From Actinostola sp. cb2023 (taxonomy: Eukaryota > Cnidaria > Anthozoa > Actiniaria > Actinostolidae), in the NCBI GenBank assembly GCA_033675265.1, contig JAUJYZ010001443.1, forward strand, positions 62,001-126,000: 64,000 nucleotides of DNA. Direction: 5' to 3'. The notes under the pieces were generated by a model, which ran no database searches, was not told where the DNA came from, and saw only the letters and a program-made list of their open reading frames with translations. The position numbers and the translations under genes are program-made. This document shows positions 20,880 through 31,830 of the stretch, piece after piece. How positions within the stretch are numbered: the first letter of the stretch is position 1; every line of letters begins with the position of its first letter.

Positions 20880-22851
20880 AGTGCCTATAACCCCCATTTT
20901 GATGTCAATTTCAATAAAAAGTACTTGATTTTATAAGATGTTCTGCGAAAACGATTTTCGATTCCGAGCAATCCTTGATTTGTTATGAATTTTTGAAAGT
21001 AGTTAAAAACGGCTTTTTCCGAGCGGTTGCAGACCCGGGATCAATGATGTTGGGAGACTGGGCCGAGCTCGGTTGTGACGTCCAGTAGGGACAACAACAA
21101 CCGAACGTATCCCAAAATCACTAGAACTTCTGAGAGATTTCACTTTATTCAGGTCTATCAGGAGCCCATATTGAATTTAATTGCGGCATAGAGCAGTACA
21201 CAGTATTCTATAATCTTACTGTCAATAATAAGCTACATTTTGAGCCCTATATATACGGCTGAACAAATTATTATTAATGCAAATGATGGCCGGGTGAATC
21301 CCTTTGGCACAACGCTAGCTACAGGACTTCAAAAATTAGATTGATCGCTTGTAAAAAAGTCAACTAGATGCATGGTTTATGGATGTAACAATTACCCAAA
21401 CCTTCAAGAAGGTATTGGTCTTCATTTATTCCTATCTCAGGCGATGACCGACCAGCTAAAGGACGGCGAAATCACTGCCGCTGAGACCTAAACTCGATAA
21501 CGGTGGGATTTGTGCCGAACCGTAATAAAAGCTCAAGCTTTTTATCTAATACATATTTTATGTTTATACCTATAAAGGTTGCATATCAACACTGCATGGG
21601 AGTGAGGTTTATATCACCGAAATACACACAATTAAATTGTTACTGTACGCATACAAGCTGTATTTCAATCTACAATTTTGTATTCGATCCCAATAGCAGT
21701 AGCATTCAGCATTGCTGTATGTGGATTCTCTGACATCGCTATTTATTACCGACATACTCAGTGGGTTTATCTGAAACAAAAAAGAAGAGTAATAATTGTT
21801 CTTTTGTTATAGACCGGGTATAGAATTTATTGAAAAATACTTCATATTTTAACATGATAATATAAAGTAAATATCGCAAATAAATGTGTTCACTGTTTTT
21901 AATTCTATCTTTATTGTAAACCACAGTTGTCATCTCTCCGTTGTTGGTTCTGTAGTACAATACACTTCTCAGGCAGACACTAAATACGGCTGCGAGGGAG
22001 ACTAACAACGTAATAGACCCAAATACCGACTTGGACTATTATAAAATTGTTATTGTTTACGGACATACGGCAAATAAATGTGCAAAAAGTGATTGTACAC
22101 AAGAAATTATAAAAATTATCCTCAGTTACCCTTAGAAATATAGTAGAGGTAAAACAGTTTCATGTACGGAATTCGACCCAAACGGGACTTCACATAAATA
22201 TAGAGTCATAATGTACATGCATGTATAAGCTTACATGCATAGCTGTACGTACCGTATGTCGATATGATGAATATACGATGAATATGTCCGATGTGTTAGT
22301 TTTCTTGTATCATGGACACTTGTATTGCTCAAACAACATATTGTCTTCGTGTTATCTGTTTTCCCAGACTGTTTTCCATGATTATTTTTGCTTTTGATCG
22401 ATGACTTCAGTACTGGATAGTGCCGGAACCCGCGGGGTGTAAATTACATACTTCACCGACCTGAGTTTCACGTTTATAATGCAGCCGTAAAGACTATATT
22501 TTATACTCGTAATTGCTCTGTAGTAGCCATTATAAGGATATGGATTACTTTTCAAGGGATCCTAATCGTTTTTCTGTCATTCAATGCTCGAAATTCAGAA
22601 GCAAAAGTCCTTGTTCTTTGGATAAAATTCCTAGTATACATATGTGAAATTGGAAGCCGCTTTCGAGTGGTTCCCTAGTAGACGTCACTCGACCCAGTCT
22701 TCAAAAAGACAAGTGGGACCTCAAAATAAATATTTCAAAAATTCATAACAAATCAAGGATTGCTCAGAATCGAAAATCTTTTTCGCAGAACATCTTATAA
22801 AATCAAGTACTTTTTATTAAAATTGACATCAAACTGGGGGTTATAGGCACT
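20880..22851. mobile_element. TTAA-flanked TIR transposon (Kolobok/piggyBac-like target), 1.97 kb
   Basis: TTAA lies exactly at 20876-20879 and 22852-22855. The ends are long inverted repeats, AGTGCCTATAACCCCCATTT... against ...AACTGGGGGTTATAGGCACT, alignable for at least 120 bp (…TACTTGATTTTATAAGATG…). A THAP zinc-finger remnant lies inside at 21369. TTAA targets are used by piggyBac and Kolobok, and THAP fingers occur in Kolobok transposases, so Kolobok is favoured. No catalytic core remains; this is a decayed or non-autonomous copy. Confidence 0.8.
21369..21487 (+). pseudogene. THAP zinc-finger remnant, frameshifted
   Basis: CMVYGCNNYPNLQEGIGLHLF matches the C-x(2-4)-C start and the I..H.F step of a THAP domain. 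A one-base shift then leads to GDDRPAKGRRNHC in another frame, followed by stops. The second Cys-His pair is not found. It belongs to the enclosing TTAA element. Confidence 0.5.
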
Positions 22852-22855
22852 TTAA

Positions 22856-22940
22856 ATAAAGTGTTATTATTATTATTATTATTGGTTCTTGAAGCGGGCG
22901 GAATGTTCTCTATATCTGACCACCGGCGGTCGGCGGTAAC
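22856..22940. other. (ATT)n and spacer
   Basis: A short ATT microsatellite just beyond the TTAA element, then about 50 bp of GC-rich unique sequence. Confidence 0.7.
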
Positions 22941-24095
22941 CTAGCCTGCGTAGCTTGGCGGTCTGGGAAGTGAAGGGGGAAAGGGGAGGGGGATTGGGGA
23001 GGAGAGGAGAGGAGGCGAGAAGGGACTGGGGAGGGGGAAGGAGAGGAGGAAAGAACGCCTGCCCGTAAACCTTATGTTTTCGAGAAGACGCCTTCGAGCT
23101 GCTCGTCGAAACGAGACATTGACCAATGAGAGCAAGAGTTATAAAAGGTAAGTTCATTATAAAAATAACACATCATTATTTCCGGTCATCTGTCACACTC
23201 ACGTGTAGTCAAAATGTTTACAAAATGTCCGGCGGTGAAACTCCAAAAGAGCTAGTAAAATTAAATCTGGAAGAAAATCAAATCCTGAAAGCGTTAATGA
23301 CTACTGTAGGTTTTGTAAATGTCCTCTGAAGCTGAAGTACGGGCAGTTTGAAAAGACGACGATATTTTTACAGATAATATATTCAAAGTTCCGCAGAGCC
23401 GACTGCGATGATGAAGGAGATTCACCACATCGATTCAAGCGTCAACTCTCAACGTCGGTGTCTTCTCCACATTGCAGTCCTCAACGAAAGAAAGTTTCAA
23501 GTTCAAGAAAGTCTCTTGCAAACCAATATGAAGGCAATCAAAGCGATCATGTCCTTTCGGAACTCAACGTCGACGAACTTGTAAATAAACCGACAACTCA
23601 AGTGAAAGTTGTGATAGTTTATAACCCTAACAACAGAGTTGAAACCCGCATGTCATTCACAGCTAGTACATCCTTGCCACGAAGTAATTCATAAATAGAT
23701 TTCAGTTGTTCTTTCTTGAGATTGATGTTTTTGTTGTATTTTGTGAGATATAAAAGAGCTTTCCTTACGCTAAGATCAATATTCGAACTCATCGTTTCGA
23801 GAGGATGATGGCGTCTGTTTTATCACAGGATCATTGACAGATTGGTCACGTGATCATTTGACAGTATTTCAGCCAATCAATATTTCCCGTCCACCAGTGG
23901 AAGGGCTTCTCGAAAACATGATAGATAGATAGATAGATGACTTTATTTACACAGGGTAGCTCTCTAAACATAAGGTTTACGGGCAGGCGGTCTTTCTCCT
24001 CTCCTGCCCCATCCCTAGTCCCTCCTCGCCACCTCTCCTCCACAATCCCCCTCCCCTCTCCCCTTTCTCCCAGACCGCCAAGCTACGCAGGCTAG
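22941..24095. mobile_element. Inverted-repeat element with purine/pyrimidine-strand arms, 1.15 kb
   Basis: CTAGCCTGCGTAGCTTGGCG...TCTGGGA at 22941 is inverted at the right end as TCCCAGACCGCCAAGCTACG...GCTAG, ending 24095. The arms continue about 150 bp as G/A-rich (left) and C/T-rich (right) tracts that end in CTGCCCGTAAACCTTATGTTT and its complement. A (GATA)n run lies just inside the right arm. Between the arms is an ORF of about 150 codons of unknown function. The target duplication was not resolved. Confidence 0.75.
23225..23694 (+). CDS. Unknown cargo ORF of the inverted-repeat element
   Basis: Starts ATG TCC GGC GGT (MSGGETPKELVKLNLEENQ) after an in-frame upstream region. At 23297 the frame is left either through a very short 49-nt GTAGGT...GGGCAG intron or by a frameshift, and continues FEKTTIFLQIIYSKFRRADC, a Ser/Arg-rich stretch (SPHCSPQRKKVSSSRKS), then VLSELNVDELVNKP and VKVVIVYNPNNRVETR, stopping at 23694. 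It is hydrophilic and basic in the middle, with no recognised domain. It sits alone between the two arms on the plus strand. It may be a captured host fragment. Confidence 0.4.
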
Positions 24096-24295
24096 CGCGG
24101 TATCCTAGCATACCGGTCTGCCCTTCAATAACACGTTTTCTTTCTTTTTTGTTTTGTTTGTTGTGTACTTTGTTGTTGTTGTTTTTTTTTGGTCTTTTTC
24201 ATTTTGTTTTCCTTTTTTTTTAATGCAGTTCACGTTTTGAGTCGGTCATGGCTGACAGTTGGCAAAAAATAACACAAAGGAAAAATAAATATGTT

Positions 24296-24400
24296 ATTTA
24301 CCGGCCTTGTTCGGTCCGGATAGAGCAAAACTGTGTCGAAAACAGATGCTCAAGACCTCGGGCACAGTTGTTCCCTATCCAGACCTCCCGACCGGTAAAT
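24296..24400. repeat. 105-bp foldback
   Basis: ATTTACCGG...GGTCCGGATAG...AACTGTG and its imperfect complement CACAGTT...CTATCCAGACC...CCGGTAAAT form a stem of about 38 bp, probably a small non-autonomous element. The open frame through it follows from the repeat. Confidence 0.7.
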
Positions 24401-24591
24401 ATGTACGTAGGCAAGCAAAAGAGGTCTGTTAGATGCGTTTTTGTTATAGAATGTGATAACTCAGTTTAGGTGCGAAATAAATGGGACATTACTCAACAGT
24501 CATGTTGACTACTCAAACATACCAAGTCAAATGCAAGTAAACTATTTTATTGTATATTTGTTATCTTAATCTGAACCCTGTTAAATCGCAG

Positions 24592-24687
24592 GTAGTCAAA
24601 GCTCAACGTTTGGTAGGGGAGGGAAACAATTCTGAAATATTCAGAAACTCGCTCCAGACATTGGCAGGAACTACTTCAAAACAAATA
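24592..24687 (+). CDS. Candidate orphan exon
   Basis: 32 codons between AAATCGCAG and ATA|GTAAGT, phase 0, reading VVKAQRLVGEGNNSEIFRNS and LQTLAGTTSKQI. It has good splice signals and an ordinary soluble amino-acid mix, but no domain I recognise and no partner exon in phase. The open frame at 24960-25181 (FHSVNCINSRLGVHECV...) follows an acceptor-like GTTTCAG, but a phase-0 join would stop after two codons. Confidence 0.35.
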
Positions 24688-25200
24688 GTAAGTTACAGTA
24701 ACATTTATTCAATATTTACGCTGAAAATCGACCATTGAAATAATTCCCGTGCATTCTCTTATACAAACGTTGAGCTTGGGCGACCTGTGGTTAAATTGTA
24801 TCAGAAATTATTTTGGGTCTAACTACCTCATTTATGTATTTTGCACGCTTGTCATTTTATGATGGTTTCATTTTACCAATACACGTGTTAAACTTGGTAC
24901 AGATCTTTCAATACATGATTTTAGTTTTACTTTGCTCGTTATTGTTTCAGTTTATGTAAATGTTTCACAGTGTGAACTGCATCAATAGCCGTTTGGGAGT
25001 ACACGAGTGCGTACCTGAGCTGTACCTGAATGGAACAATAAAAACAACAAACTTTCACGTTGTAAATAATGAGCTTAAAGCAACAAATGAACTGATCGAA
25101 ACAGATTCTGGGCACATCCGTCGTCAATATATAAGAGAGCTTATTACGTCAACCGGAAGTGTAATGAGCTTCTGTTTGTGATTTTGTATGTTGGAGATTC

Positions 25201-25951
25201 ACCAGATTGATTCTGGCAGCAGATTCGCCAGCAGCAGATTCGAACAGCAACAGATTGGTAGCAGCAGATTCGGATTGACGTCATTTTGACGTCACAGAAT
25301 TCCAAATCTGCTGCTGGCTTGACAGCAGAATCACTAAGCAGGGGTAGGGAAGGGAAGAGCGACAACAAGACAAAAACGCCAGCTCAAACCTTTTAACTTT
25401 TCGATACTGGAGACTCCAAACATAAACAACATAAACAGTGTGGAAGGAGCCTAATAGTAATGCTAATACGAATTTTCAATATTTTAAAACTTGACATCAC
25501 GTGTTATGTTTGATTGTCTTTGTTTGAGCAGCATTGATAATTGACATACATTTCCGGTGTTGCGTTACTAGTTGTCTAAGGTTATTCAAATGCAACCAAG
25601 TACGCAGACCAGTGGTTTATAGCTCAGTTGTCATGTACAAGTTTAATACAGCTATTAGGAAGCCCATCCACATCACATTGAGTTACTTTATATTTTGTGG
25701 CTATTTTGCCTCCGCGGCACTAGTTTGTTTATCACTCGTTTCCAACGCTGAATCTATTCTTAGTGTTCGTTTGCAGTACACTGTAAACAATCATCTTCCC
25801 TTCCCTCTCCCTGCTTAGTGAATCTGCTGTCAAGCCAGCAGCAGATTTTGAAAACTGTGACGTCAAAATGACGTCAATCCGAATCTACTGCTTCCAATCT
25901 GCTGCTGGTCGAATCTGCTGCTGGCGAATCTGCTGCCAGAATCAATCTGGT
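25201..25951. mobile_element. hAT-like non-autonomous element, 8-bp duplication, CRE-bearing TIRs
   Basis: GGAGATTC is duplicated at 25193-25200 and 25952-25959, directly outside ACCAGATTGATTCTGGCAGC... and its complement. The TIRs extend about 150 bp, are built of GCAGCAGATTCG sub-repeats, and each holds TGACGTCATTTTGACGTCA, two perfect cAMP-response-type palindromes. An 8-bp duplication indicates the hAT superfamily. The 440-bp interior has no transposase. Confidence 0.8.
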
Positions 25952-25965
25952 GGAGATTCTATTCA

Positions 25966-26115
25966 AAAACTCATTAATTATTCACGAGGTAAACAGCCAA
26001 CCTGGATACCCCGGAAAGTCCGCTCTAGAGTACTTTGGAATGATTTCAAGTCCGCTCTAGAGTACTTTGAAATATTATTACAAGTTCTATGACTGGAAAT
26101 ATCAGTTCAAGTCCT
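25966..26115. repeat. Dispersed repeat A, copy 1
   Basis: TTCAAAAACTCATTAATTAT...TCACGAGGTAAACAG...GGAAAGTCCGCTCTAGAGTACTTTG...AGTTCAAGTCCTTGGAAT also occurs at 48206-48585. The segment AGTCCGCTCTAGAGTACTTTG is locally duplicated here. It provides the empty-site comparison for the MITE at 48336. Confidence 0.8.
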
Positions 26116-26135
26116 TGGAATAGAAATATCATATA

Positions 26136-26276
26136 AAGTGATTCCAATTAAACCTGGGCATTTCTAACTACACCATTATACACTATTAGACACTCACTCT
26201 TTTGTTTTCTTTTGTTTCTTTGTATCTAATAAACACTGACAGCTAATTAGTAGTGCCCAGGTTTATTGGAATCACT
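26136..26276. mobile_element. 141-bp MITE with TA duplication
   Basis: The ends AAGTGATTCCAATTAAACCT...GGGCA and, complemented, GAGTGATTCCAATAAACCTGGGCA form a 24-bp TIR, flanked by TA on each side. This is the Tc1/mariner target type. Non-coding. Confidence 0.7.
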
Positions 26277-26317
26277 CTAAATCAATAACGTATCTTAGAC
26301 ACAAGTAACATGTTATT

Positions 26318-26530
26318 ACTCGGACACTTCCGGAGGAAGTCCGAGTTATAAAATGGGTATTCTTTTTTTTTCATGGTACACAAAATGTGAAGAATGTGAT
26401 CGTATCAGTCAGGAATGTCTGTTTCAGGTTTTCGATTGGCTGAAAACTGGGGCGATGATATCCGAACACGTAATGAAGTAATTATATGCTCAAACGGGTC
26501 AAGTGGTTCGCTCTTGGGTCATCGTTAAAT
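26318..26530. repeat. Dispersed repeat B, copy 1, starting with a hairpin
   Basis: Begins with the 29-nt hairpin ACTCGGACACTTCC-GGA-GGAAGTCCGAGT, then TATAAAATGG. It continues with AATGTGAAGAATGTGATCG...AGGAATGTCTGTTTCAGG..., which is also found at 31027-31170. Other hairpin copies are at 29928, 30825 and 50036. Confidence 0.8.
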
Positions 26531-26640
26531 TAAAACTCATCGTTCCATGACTACTAGAAGTGCTGTGTAGAAGCTCGTGCTCATCAATCTTGAATATAAT
26601 AAATTGTTTTAATGCTGCTAAACTGAATAGTGTTGTATTT

Positions 26641-26790
26641 CATTTGTCTTAAACAACTGGGAATGTATGTTTAACTGCTTAATAAACGCATTTAATAATT
26701 TCATAAACTCAATACGGCGGGATTCGAACCCGGAACACCATAGCGGTAAGTAAAGGGATTATATTAGCAATGGGCCATCAGGTAGTTCGA
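26641..26790 (-). repeat. tRNA-derived SINE-like repeat, copy 1
   Basis: Read on the minus strand, GTTCCGGGTTCGAATCCCGC is a perfect tRNA T-arm/B-box, preceded by an anticodon-arm-like segment around GGGATTATATTAGC. The downstream part TTAACTGCTTAATAAACGC...AATTTCATAAACTC is shared with the copy at 48585-48700. A functional cloverleaf is not evident (no proper D arm), so a SINE is likelier than a tRNA gene. Confidence 0.6.
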
Positions 26791-28295
26791 TGGATATCAC
26801 GGAATTTGATTCACCTTTGTCTTGGCATTCTTTTAATGCGTCATTGAATATTGTGTTTTTATTTAATAAACAAATACAAAACTATTGCCATTATCTCAAT
26901 CTTTGTTAGCTAGATTATTGCAATTTCAATAAACAAATTCTTCCCGAATAATTTTAATTAAATAATTTTAATTAACATTCGTTTTAGAAGTAGTTCGCCT
27001 CGGTCACTACACCGCGTAGAATCATGGGTAAAATTTGAAATTATTAAGTTGATGTCAAACCATCGTGAAGACAGGAGATCACGGAGGTACTCCAAGCTCA
27101 ATTTTAGTGACTATGAACGCTCTCGAAGAACAAGAAGTTAACTCAGATGTATTTTGGTTTTAACTCAGACTGAAACAAGACTTTTTTAGATGTTGAACAT
27201 CGCTTTTCAGGCTTTTGCTTTTGAGGCTTTGGATCCACGGGCCTGCGTGACCTCTGATAACGGCTGCGAAGGAGACTACACATGGGATCGCTTCGAGGAT
27301 TTTTAAATATCAAAGATGATAGTTGGACACATCAATGTGCATCATAATAACTCCTTCATACCTGCCACACACATAGTGTACTACATCGATTTTTCTAGAA
27401 TACTGAAAAGCAATATATCACTGAAGTTTGTCGAGACGATCCGATCGTGGCGCCATTTTGTTACTGACCCGTAAAATCCCCAATTTTAAAATCTCTGTAT
27501 CTCCGAAACTATTGCGGGATCGAGGGGGATCGGCGAATGTAAATGCTTGCCCAGTATCTGTTCTTTCTATTTAGATGGGAAATTATGAAGTGAAAAGCGT
27601 TTATAATATATATTTTTTGTTTTTAATATATACACTAAAGAGTTGAACTAGAAACCAGCGAATTTAATACGTCTGCTTTAAAAGACGATAAAAATAGTTG
27701 AAAATATTACTGACCCTTTTCATACACGATTCATCATGATTGACAATAGTCCTAGAATTGTTGTGATCTGAAGGTACTTAGTCTTTTATTAGGTGAAAAT
27801 TATTAGGTTTATACATTTATTAGGTGAAAATTGTCTTTTTTCCTGATTTTTTCAACACTTTTGTGAGTGGGACAAACCAAAACATGGAACTTTGTGCTGT
27901 TCGAAGAGAGACGACATTGAAGAGCTATTATTATACGGCATATCATTTTAAAGAGCACATCAACATTGATTTAGGGGGAGGGGAGAAGGATGATTGATAT
28001 TTTTGGGTCACCAAAATAAACGTTGAAACATTTTCAACACCGTTTTTTGAGAGAGGTGTCAATAATTTTGCAAACGATTGTAGCTTTACAATAGCGACTT
28101 TATAAAATGCGGTATAATAGATATGGAAACTAGTGCAGTTTTGACCACATTGATCATTGGATGTGGTCGGTCATTGGACCTATAAAGTGTTGCTGTCAAT
28201 CACAATGCTTTTCTACTTATACCTGATCTGTTTCTCGACCATTCAGTCTGCGTTTATGTGTTCATGCGATCTGCTCTGATTAAACACAAGTCTCA
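26791..28295. other. Non-coding region upstream of the SRCR gene
   Basis: No gene recognised. Around 26943-26980 AATAATTTTAATTA is tandemly duplicated. CGGCTGCGAAGGAGACTACAC at about 27262 resembles the inner edge of the TAGTCTCC TIR family. The promoter of the SRCR gene should lie in the last few hundred bases, but no motif is convincing. Confidence 0.4.
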
Positions 28296-28350
28296 ATGGC
28301 ACAATTACAATTACTGTTGTGTTTGTGTGTTCTGTGGCTGATAGTCAAGG
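28296..28350 (+). CDS. Signal-peptide exon of an SRCR-domain receptor
   Basis: ATG GCA CAA TTA ... reads MAQLQLLLCLCVLWLIVKG and ends at a strong donor (AAG G|GTGAGT) in phase 1. This is a typical secretory signal: short polar start, a hydrophobic core rich in L/C, then a small residue near the cleavage point. The SRCR exons downstream begin in phase 1 (35371, 35829, 57746), so this exon can splice directly to them. The first intron is about 7 kb. The match of phase and secretory signal is the evidence for linking them; no transcript is available. Confidence 0.65.
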
Positions 28351-28677
28351 GTGAGTAACGACTTGATAAATATTAATGTATTATGTAATATAATTAAAAT
28401 TAATTTCAATATTTGCGATGGAAATTATGACACCCGATGACATGATCGATATATCATCTAAAAGTGAAAATGAAGAGCTTGTAGATTGAGAAACAACATG
28501 AACATTGCCGACAAACACTCAAGTGCTGTTGTTGTAACTTCAACGTTACGTTTTGCTAGGTAACTGTTCAGTTTTAAATGATAAATAATAATAGTAATAC
28601 TAAGTAATTAGTATATACCAACTCGCCAATCTCCTAAGAACGCGCGCTCTGGTTGGTTAAAAAAGTCAGGCTGTTTA

Positions 28678-28831
28678 GTAAATAAACCCCTTCTGGCGAC
28701 TGGTATATCGGCTGATAATGTCCGCGGCTGAGAGATGGTTCGAAAAATGAACTGTGATATTTTGAGGTCCATATCTCAGCCAAGGACATTATCAGCCGAT
28801 ATACCTGTAAGCCAGAAAGGGGTTTATTTAC
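28678..28831. mobile_element. 154-bp MITE with a TTTA-type duplication
   Basis: GTAAATAAACCCCTTCTGGC...GGTATATCGGCTGATAATG...GGCTGAGA on the left is matched by its complement on the right, giving arms of about 60 bp. TTTA flanks both ends. It is non-coding and able to fold into one hairpin. Confidence 0.75.
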
Positions 28832-29927
28832 TTTATAACCCTTAAGCTTCGATAAATTTTTCGACTTCAATGTTGAACGGAAACCGAAACAAAATGACGG
28901 ATGAAGAAAACAAGTTTCATCGAGTTCAAATATCCGTTCCGTTTGATATATTTTCATGTGTAAACTTCTAAAAACGTATTCGAAAATAAAAGATTGCTAT
29001 TTGTAAATGGTGATACCCGTTACAGAGTCAAAGTTTTTGTAGAGCAGACGTTTCGGGATGTTGGCTACATCCCCTCGTTCAGTGAAGATCGATGTTGATC
29101 ACATGTCAGTTTAGTAGCAGTCGATTGTATGGTCTGAGCAAATCAATGCATTCTTCTTTGTTGTCGAGCTTTGACATAGCTCATATGAAACTCGCGCGCT
29201 GATTGGCTGAGAAGTAAACCGGATGAGAGGGTATTCAGCGTGGGATTGGGTGCTTTGCAAACCGGATGCAATGGGTATTTAGTGTGGAATTGCGAGATGA
29301 AAGCGAGGATGTGGCTAAGATACGATACGCGCCGTACAAAGGATGGATTGAGAGTTGAGGTCAAATCAATATTTTAGCTTTGTTTGCTCTCATTTTTCAT
29401 TTGTAAAATTCATTTTCGTCGAAGTGAAATTAATGTCACAAACACAGAGTACTGAAAAATCTTTACGCTTTTTCAGTTGTACTTCAAGTGTCGCTTAAAT
29501 ATAAACTGAAAACGAAAGCAAAGCAAATCGTTTTGAATCTGGCTTTAGCATCTCTAACACTAAATATAATTATCGATGTAAAGAAATCTAAGCGAGATGA
29601 GAATCGATGTTTGAAAGAGAGACCACGAAGTACAACGACAGCAAATCATGGCGAACGACATTTTCAGACCGGTATAAAGCACAATATAATAGATTAAGCC
29701 AACAGATAAACAACAAAATCAGTCCAATTTAATTCAGCATTTACACCTAGCAAACTCTGTAACTGCAATCATACAAAACTGCAATCTCTTCTGTTTTCTT
29801 TTATGATTAGTTTTATTCTCTTCTCTGCTCTTTTTGTTTCATCTCTTCTCCTCTCTTTCCATTTCATTTCATTTCATTTCATTTCTTTCCTTTCATTTCA
29901 TTTTATATTATTTTCGTAATGTTAATT
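28832..29927. other. SRCR intron 1, unannotated part
   Basis: No gene. It contains a TTTCATTTCA microsatellite at about 29855-29900. The segment 29045-29100 (GACGTTTCGGGATGTTGGC...ATCCCCTCG) looks like a fragment of a dispersed element but is not assignable. Confidence 0.4.
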
Positions 29928-29956
29928 ACTCGGGCCCTTCCGAAGGAAGCCCGAGT
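29928..29956. repeat. Repeat B hairpin, copy 2
   Basis: ACTCGGGCCCTTCC-GAA-GGAAGCCCGAGT, preceded by TTAATT and followed by TATAAAATGGGCCTTC. Compared with 26318 the stem differs by G-C for A-T at the seventh pair, with both strands changed. Confidence 0.85.
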
Positions 29957-29980
29957 TATAAAATGGGCCTTCATTTTATT

Positions 29981-30716
29981 AAATGAAGGAAAAGCTGATA
30001 CTACGTAGAATTGAAAAGCTTTAAAACACAACACCAACATGATAGAACAAGAGATAGCCAGGATCTGCAACCGTAGACAGCCGCTGTTTCGTTCTTATGG
30101 AACTCGTCAGTACGGCAAACGAACAGACATCAACTCAGAAAGCCAATGTATGTTATTTGCACGACCCTGAAACTCAATCCAGTTCGAATTTAGAAGCCCA
30201 CCGATTGGCTCACACCACAGCACGTGCGGGTAATGGTCCAAAGGGCAAGTCTCCAAAATAACATGTCGGTGTTGTGTTAAACTAGGTGTGGATGGACAAA
30301 GCCAATCCCACACGGAATGCATAGACAGACTATGCTTTGAAAAAGTTATGCTGTAAACTTTTTCAAAGTCTGACTATGCATTCCGTGTAGGATTGGCTTT
30401 GTCCATCCACACCTAGTTTAACACAACACCGACATGTTATTTTGGAGACTTGCCCTTTGGACCATTACCGGACGTGCTGTGGTGTGAGCCAATCGGCGGG
30501 CTTCTAAATTCGAACTGGATTGAGTTTCAGGGTCGTGCAAATAACATACATTGGCTTTATGAGTTGATGTATGTTCGTTTGCCGTACTGACGAGTTCCAT
30601 AAGAACGAAACAGCGGCTGTCTACGGTTGCAGATCCTGGCTCTCTCTTGTTCTATCATATTGGTGTTGTGTTTTAAAGCTTTTCAATTCTACGTAGTATC
30701 AGCTTTTCCTTCATTT
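29981..30716. repeat. Long palindrome, about 360-bp arms
   Basis: The left arm 29981-30345 and right arm 30359-30716 are inverted copies around a 13-bp centre. They share AAATGAAGGAAAAGCTGATA, the CTGTTTCGTTCTTATGG and GTGTTGTGTTAAACTAGGTG segments, and the inner edge CTTTGAAAAAG/CTTTTTCAAAG. Mismatches and small indels occur every 20-40 bp. There is no convincing coding content; the open frames in both arms are the same sequence. It is probably a foldback transposon next to a repeat B hairpin. Confidence 0.9.
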
Positions 30717-30824
30717 CATATTTGCCATATATTTAGCTGATTAGATATTTTACAGATCCTACGTATACCTACAGCATTTTCGTTCGCGGTTCCTTGCTTT
30801 TCTATTTTCTATTTTCTTTTTATT

Positions 30825-31830
30825 ACTCGGACACTTCCGGAGGAAGTGACCGAGTTAGAAAATGGGCCTTCTTTTTATTATTTTTGGTAGGCCGAAGAAT
30901 GAAAAATGAATGCGAAGTATTTGATCGTATCGGTGCACAAAATGCGAAGTATGTGACCGTATCGAGTTTCAATACATTACCCAGCAGATAACTGATGTCG
31001 CTGTGCTTGCTGCATGACTGCCGTCACGCCGTGGTTTACAAAATGCGAAGAATGTGATCGTATCGGTCAGGAATGTCTGTTTCAGGGTTTCGATTGGCTG
31101 AAAACGGGAGCGATGATATCCGAACGCCTAATGAAGTAACTATATGGTCAAACGGGTCAAATAGTTTCCGAGCGTATATCAAACTAAATCCGAAGTATTG
31201 TTCGCTCTAGGGTCATCGTTAGAAGTGCTGTGTAGAAGCTCGTGCTGAATCGAGAGAGAAGCAGTTGTGTAATATGCAGAAGAGAAATGAAGAAGCATGA
31301 TTGACTGAAAATAGTGCTATTGAAGCCTTTGTAAGCTTAAATATATTTAACAAAAACAAACGCGCCTTGAATTACATGTACGACGAACAAACGAAGGGCG
31401 TTATCAGAACCATCTGACCTATGCAACCTCAAGACGTACCAAGTACGTACTTGATCTTGATCTATGATCACGGACAAATAGTCTCCCTCGTCACGCAACT
31501 GTCATTGTCATAACGTGCATTGGACGTATGATCAAAAAACAGGGTCAAGTATCGGAGATTGTCACGGAAGAATGACTCTATAGTCTTTTATCTTCGTCTG
31601 TCAATTTTGAGATAGCTGTGGCTTATTCTACCAATGGTGTGTGTTGGTGAGCAAAGATAGATATATACTTGTCATAATGTCCGAGTATACGCTCATTGAG
31701 CGTCTTGTTATTATTATTTTTGTTTGGCCACAGAATGAAAAAAGAATGCGAAGTATTTGATCGTATCGGTACACCAAATGCGAAGTATTTGATCGTATCG
31801 AGTTTCAAGATTACTCAGCAGATAAGGGAA
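30825..31830. repeat. Repeat B cluster (hairpin copy 3 and duplicated body)
   Basis: Hairpin 30825-30855 (ACTCGGACACTTCC-GGA-GGAAGTGACCGAGT) is followed by AAAATGGGCC. The body GAATGCGAAGTATTTGATCG...GCAGATAA occurs at about 30907-30989 and again at about 31745-31828. AATGTGATCGTATCGGTCAGG at 31044 is shared with 26395. A short TAGTCTCCCTCG...CACGCAACTGTC fragment at 31480 is a piece of the TIR family of 50814 and 59456. Confidence 0.7.

Noticed and set aside
24960..25181. Second exon to follow 24592-24687
   Set aside because: The only in-phase join stops after two codons, so the longer frame cannot be reached by simple splicing.
26700..26790. tRNA gene on the minus strand
   Set aside because: A perfect T-arm is present, but D arm and acceptor pairing are not; the same flanking sequence at 48586 shows a dispersed SINE-like repeat.
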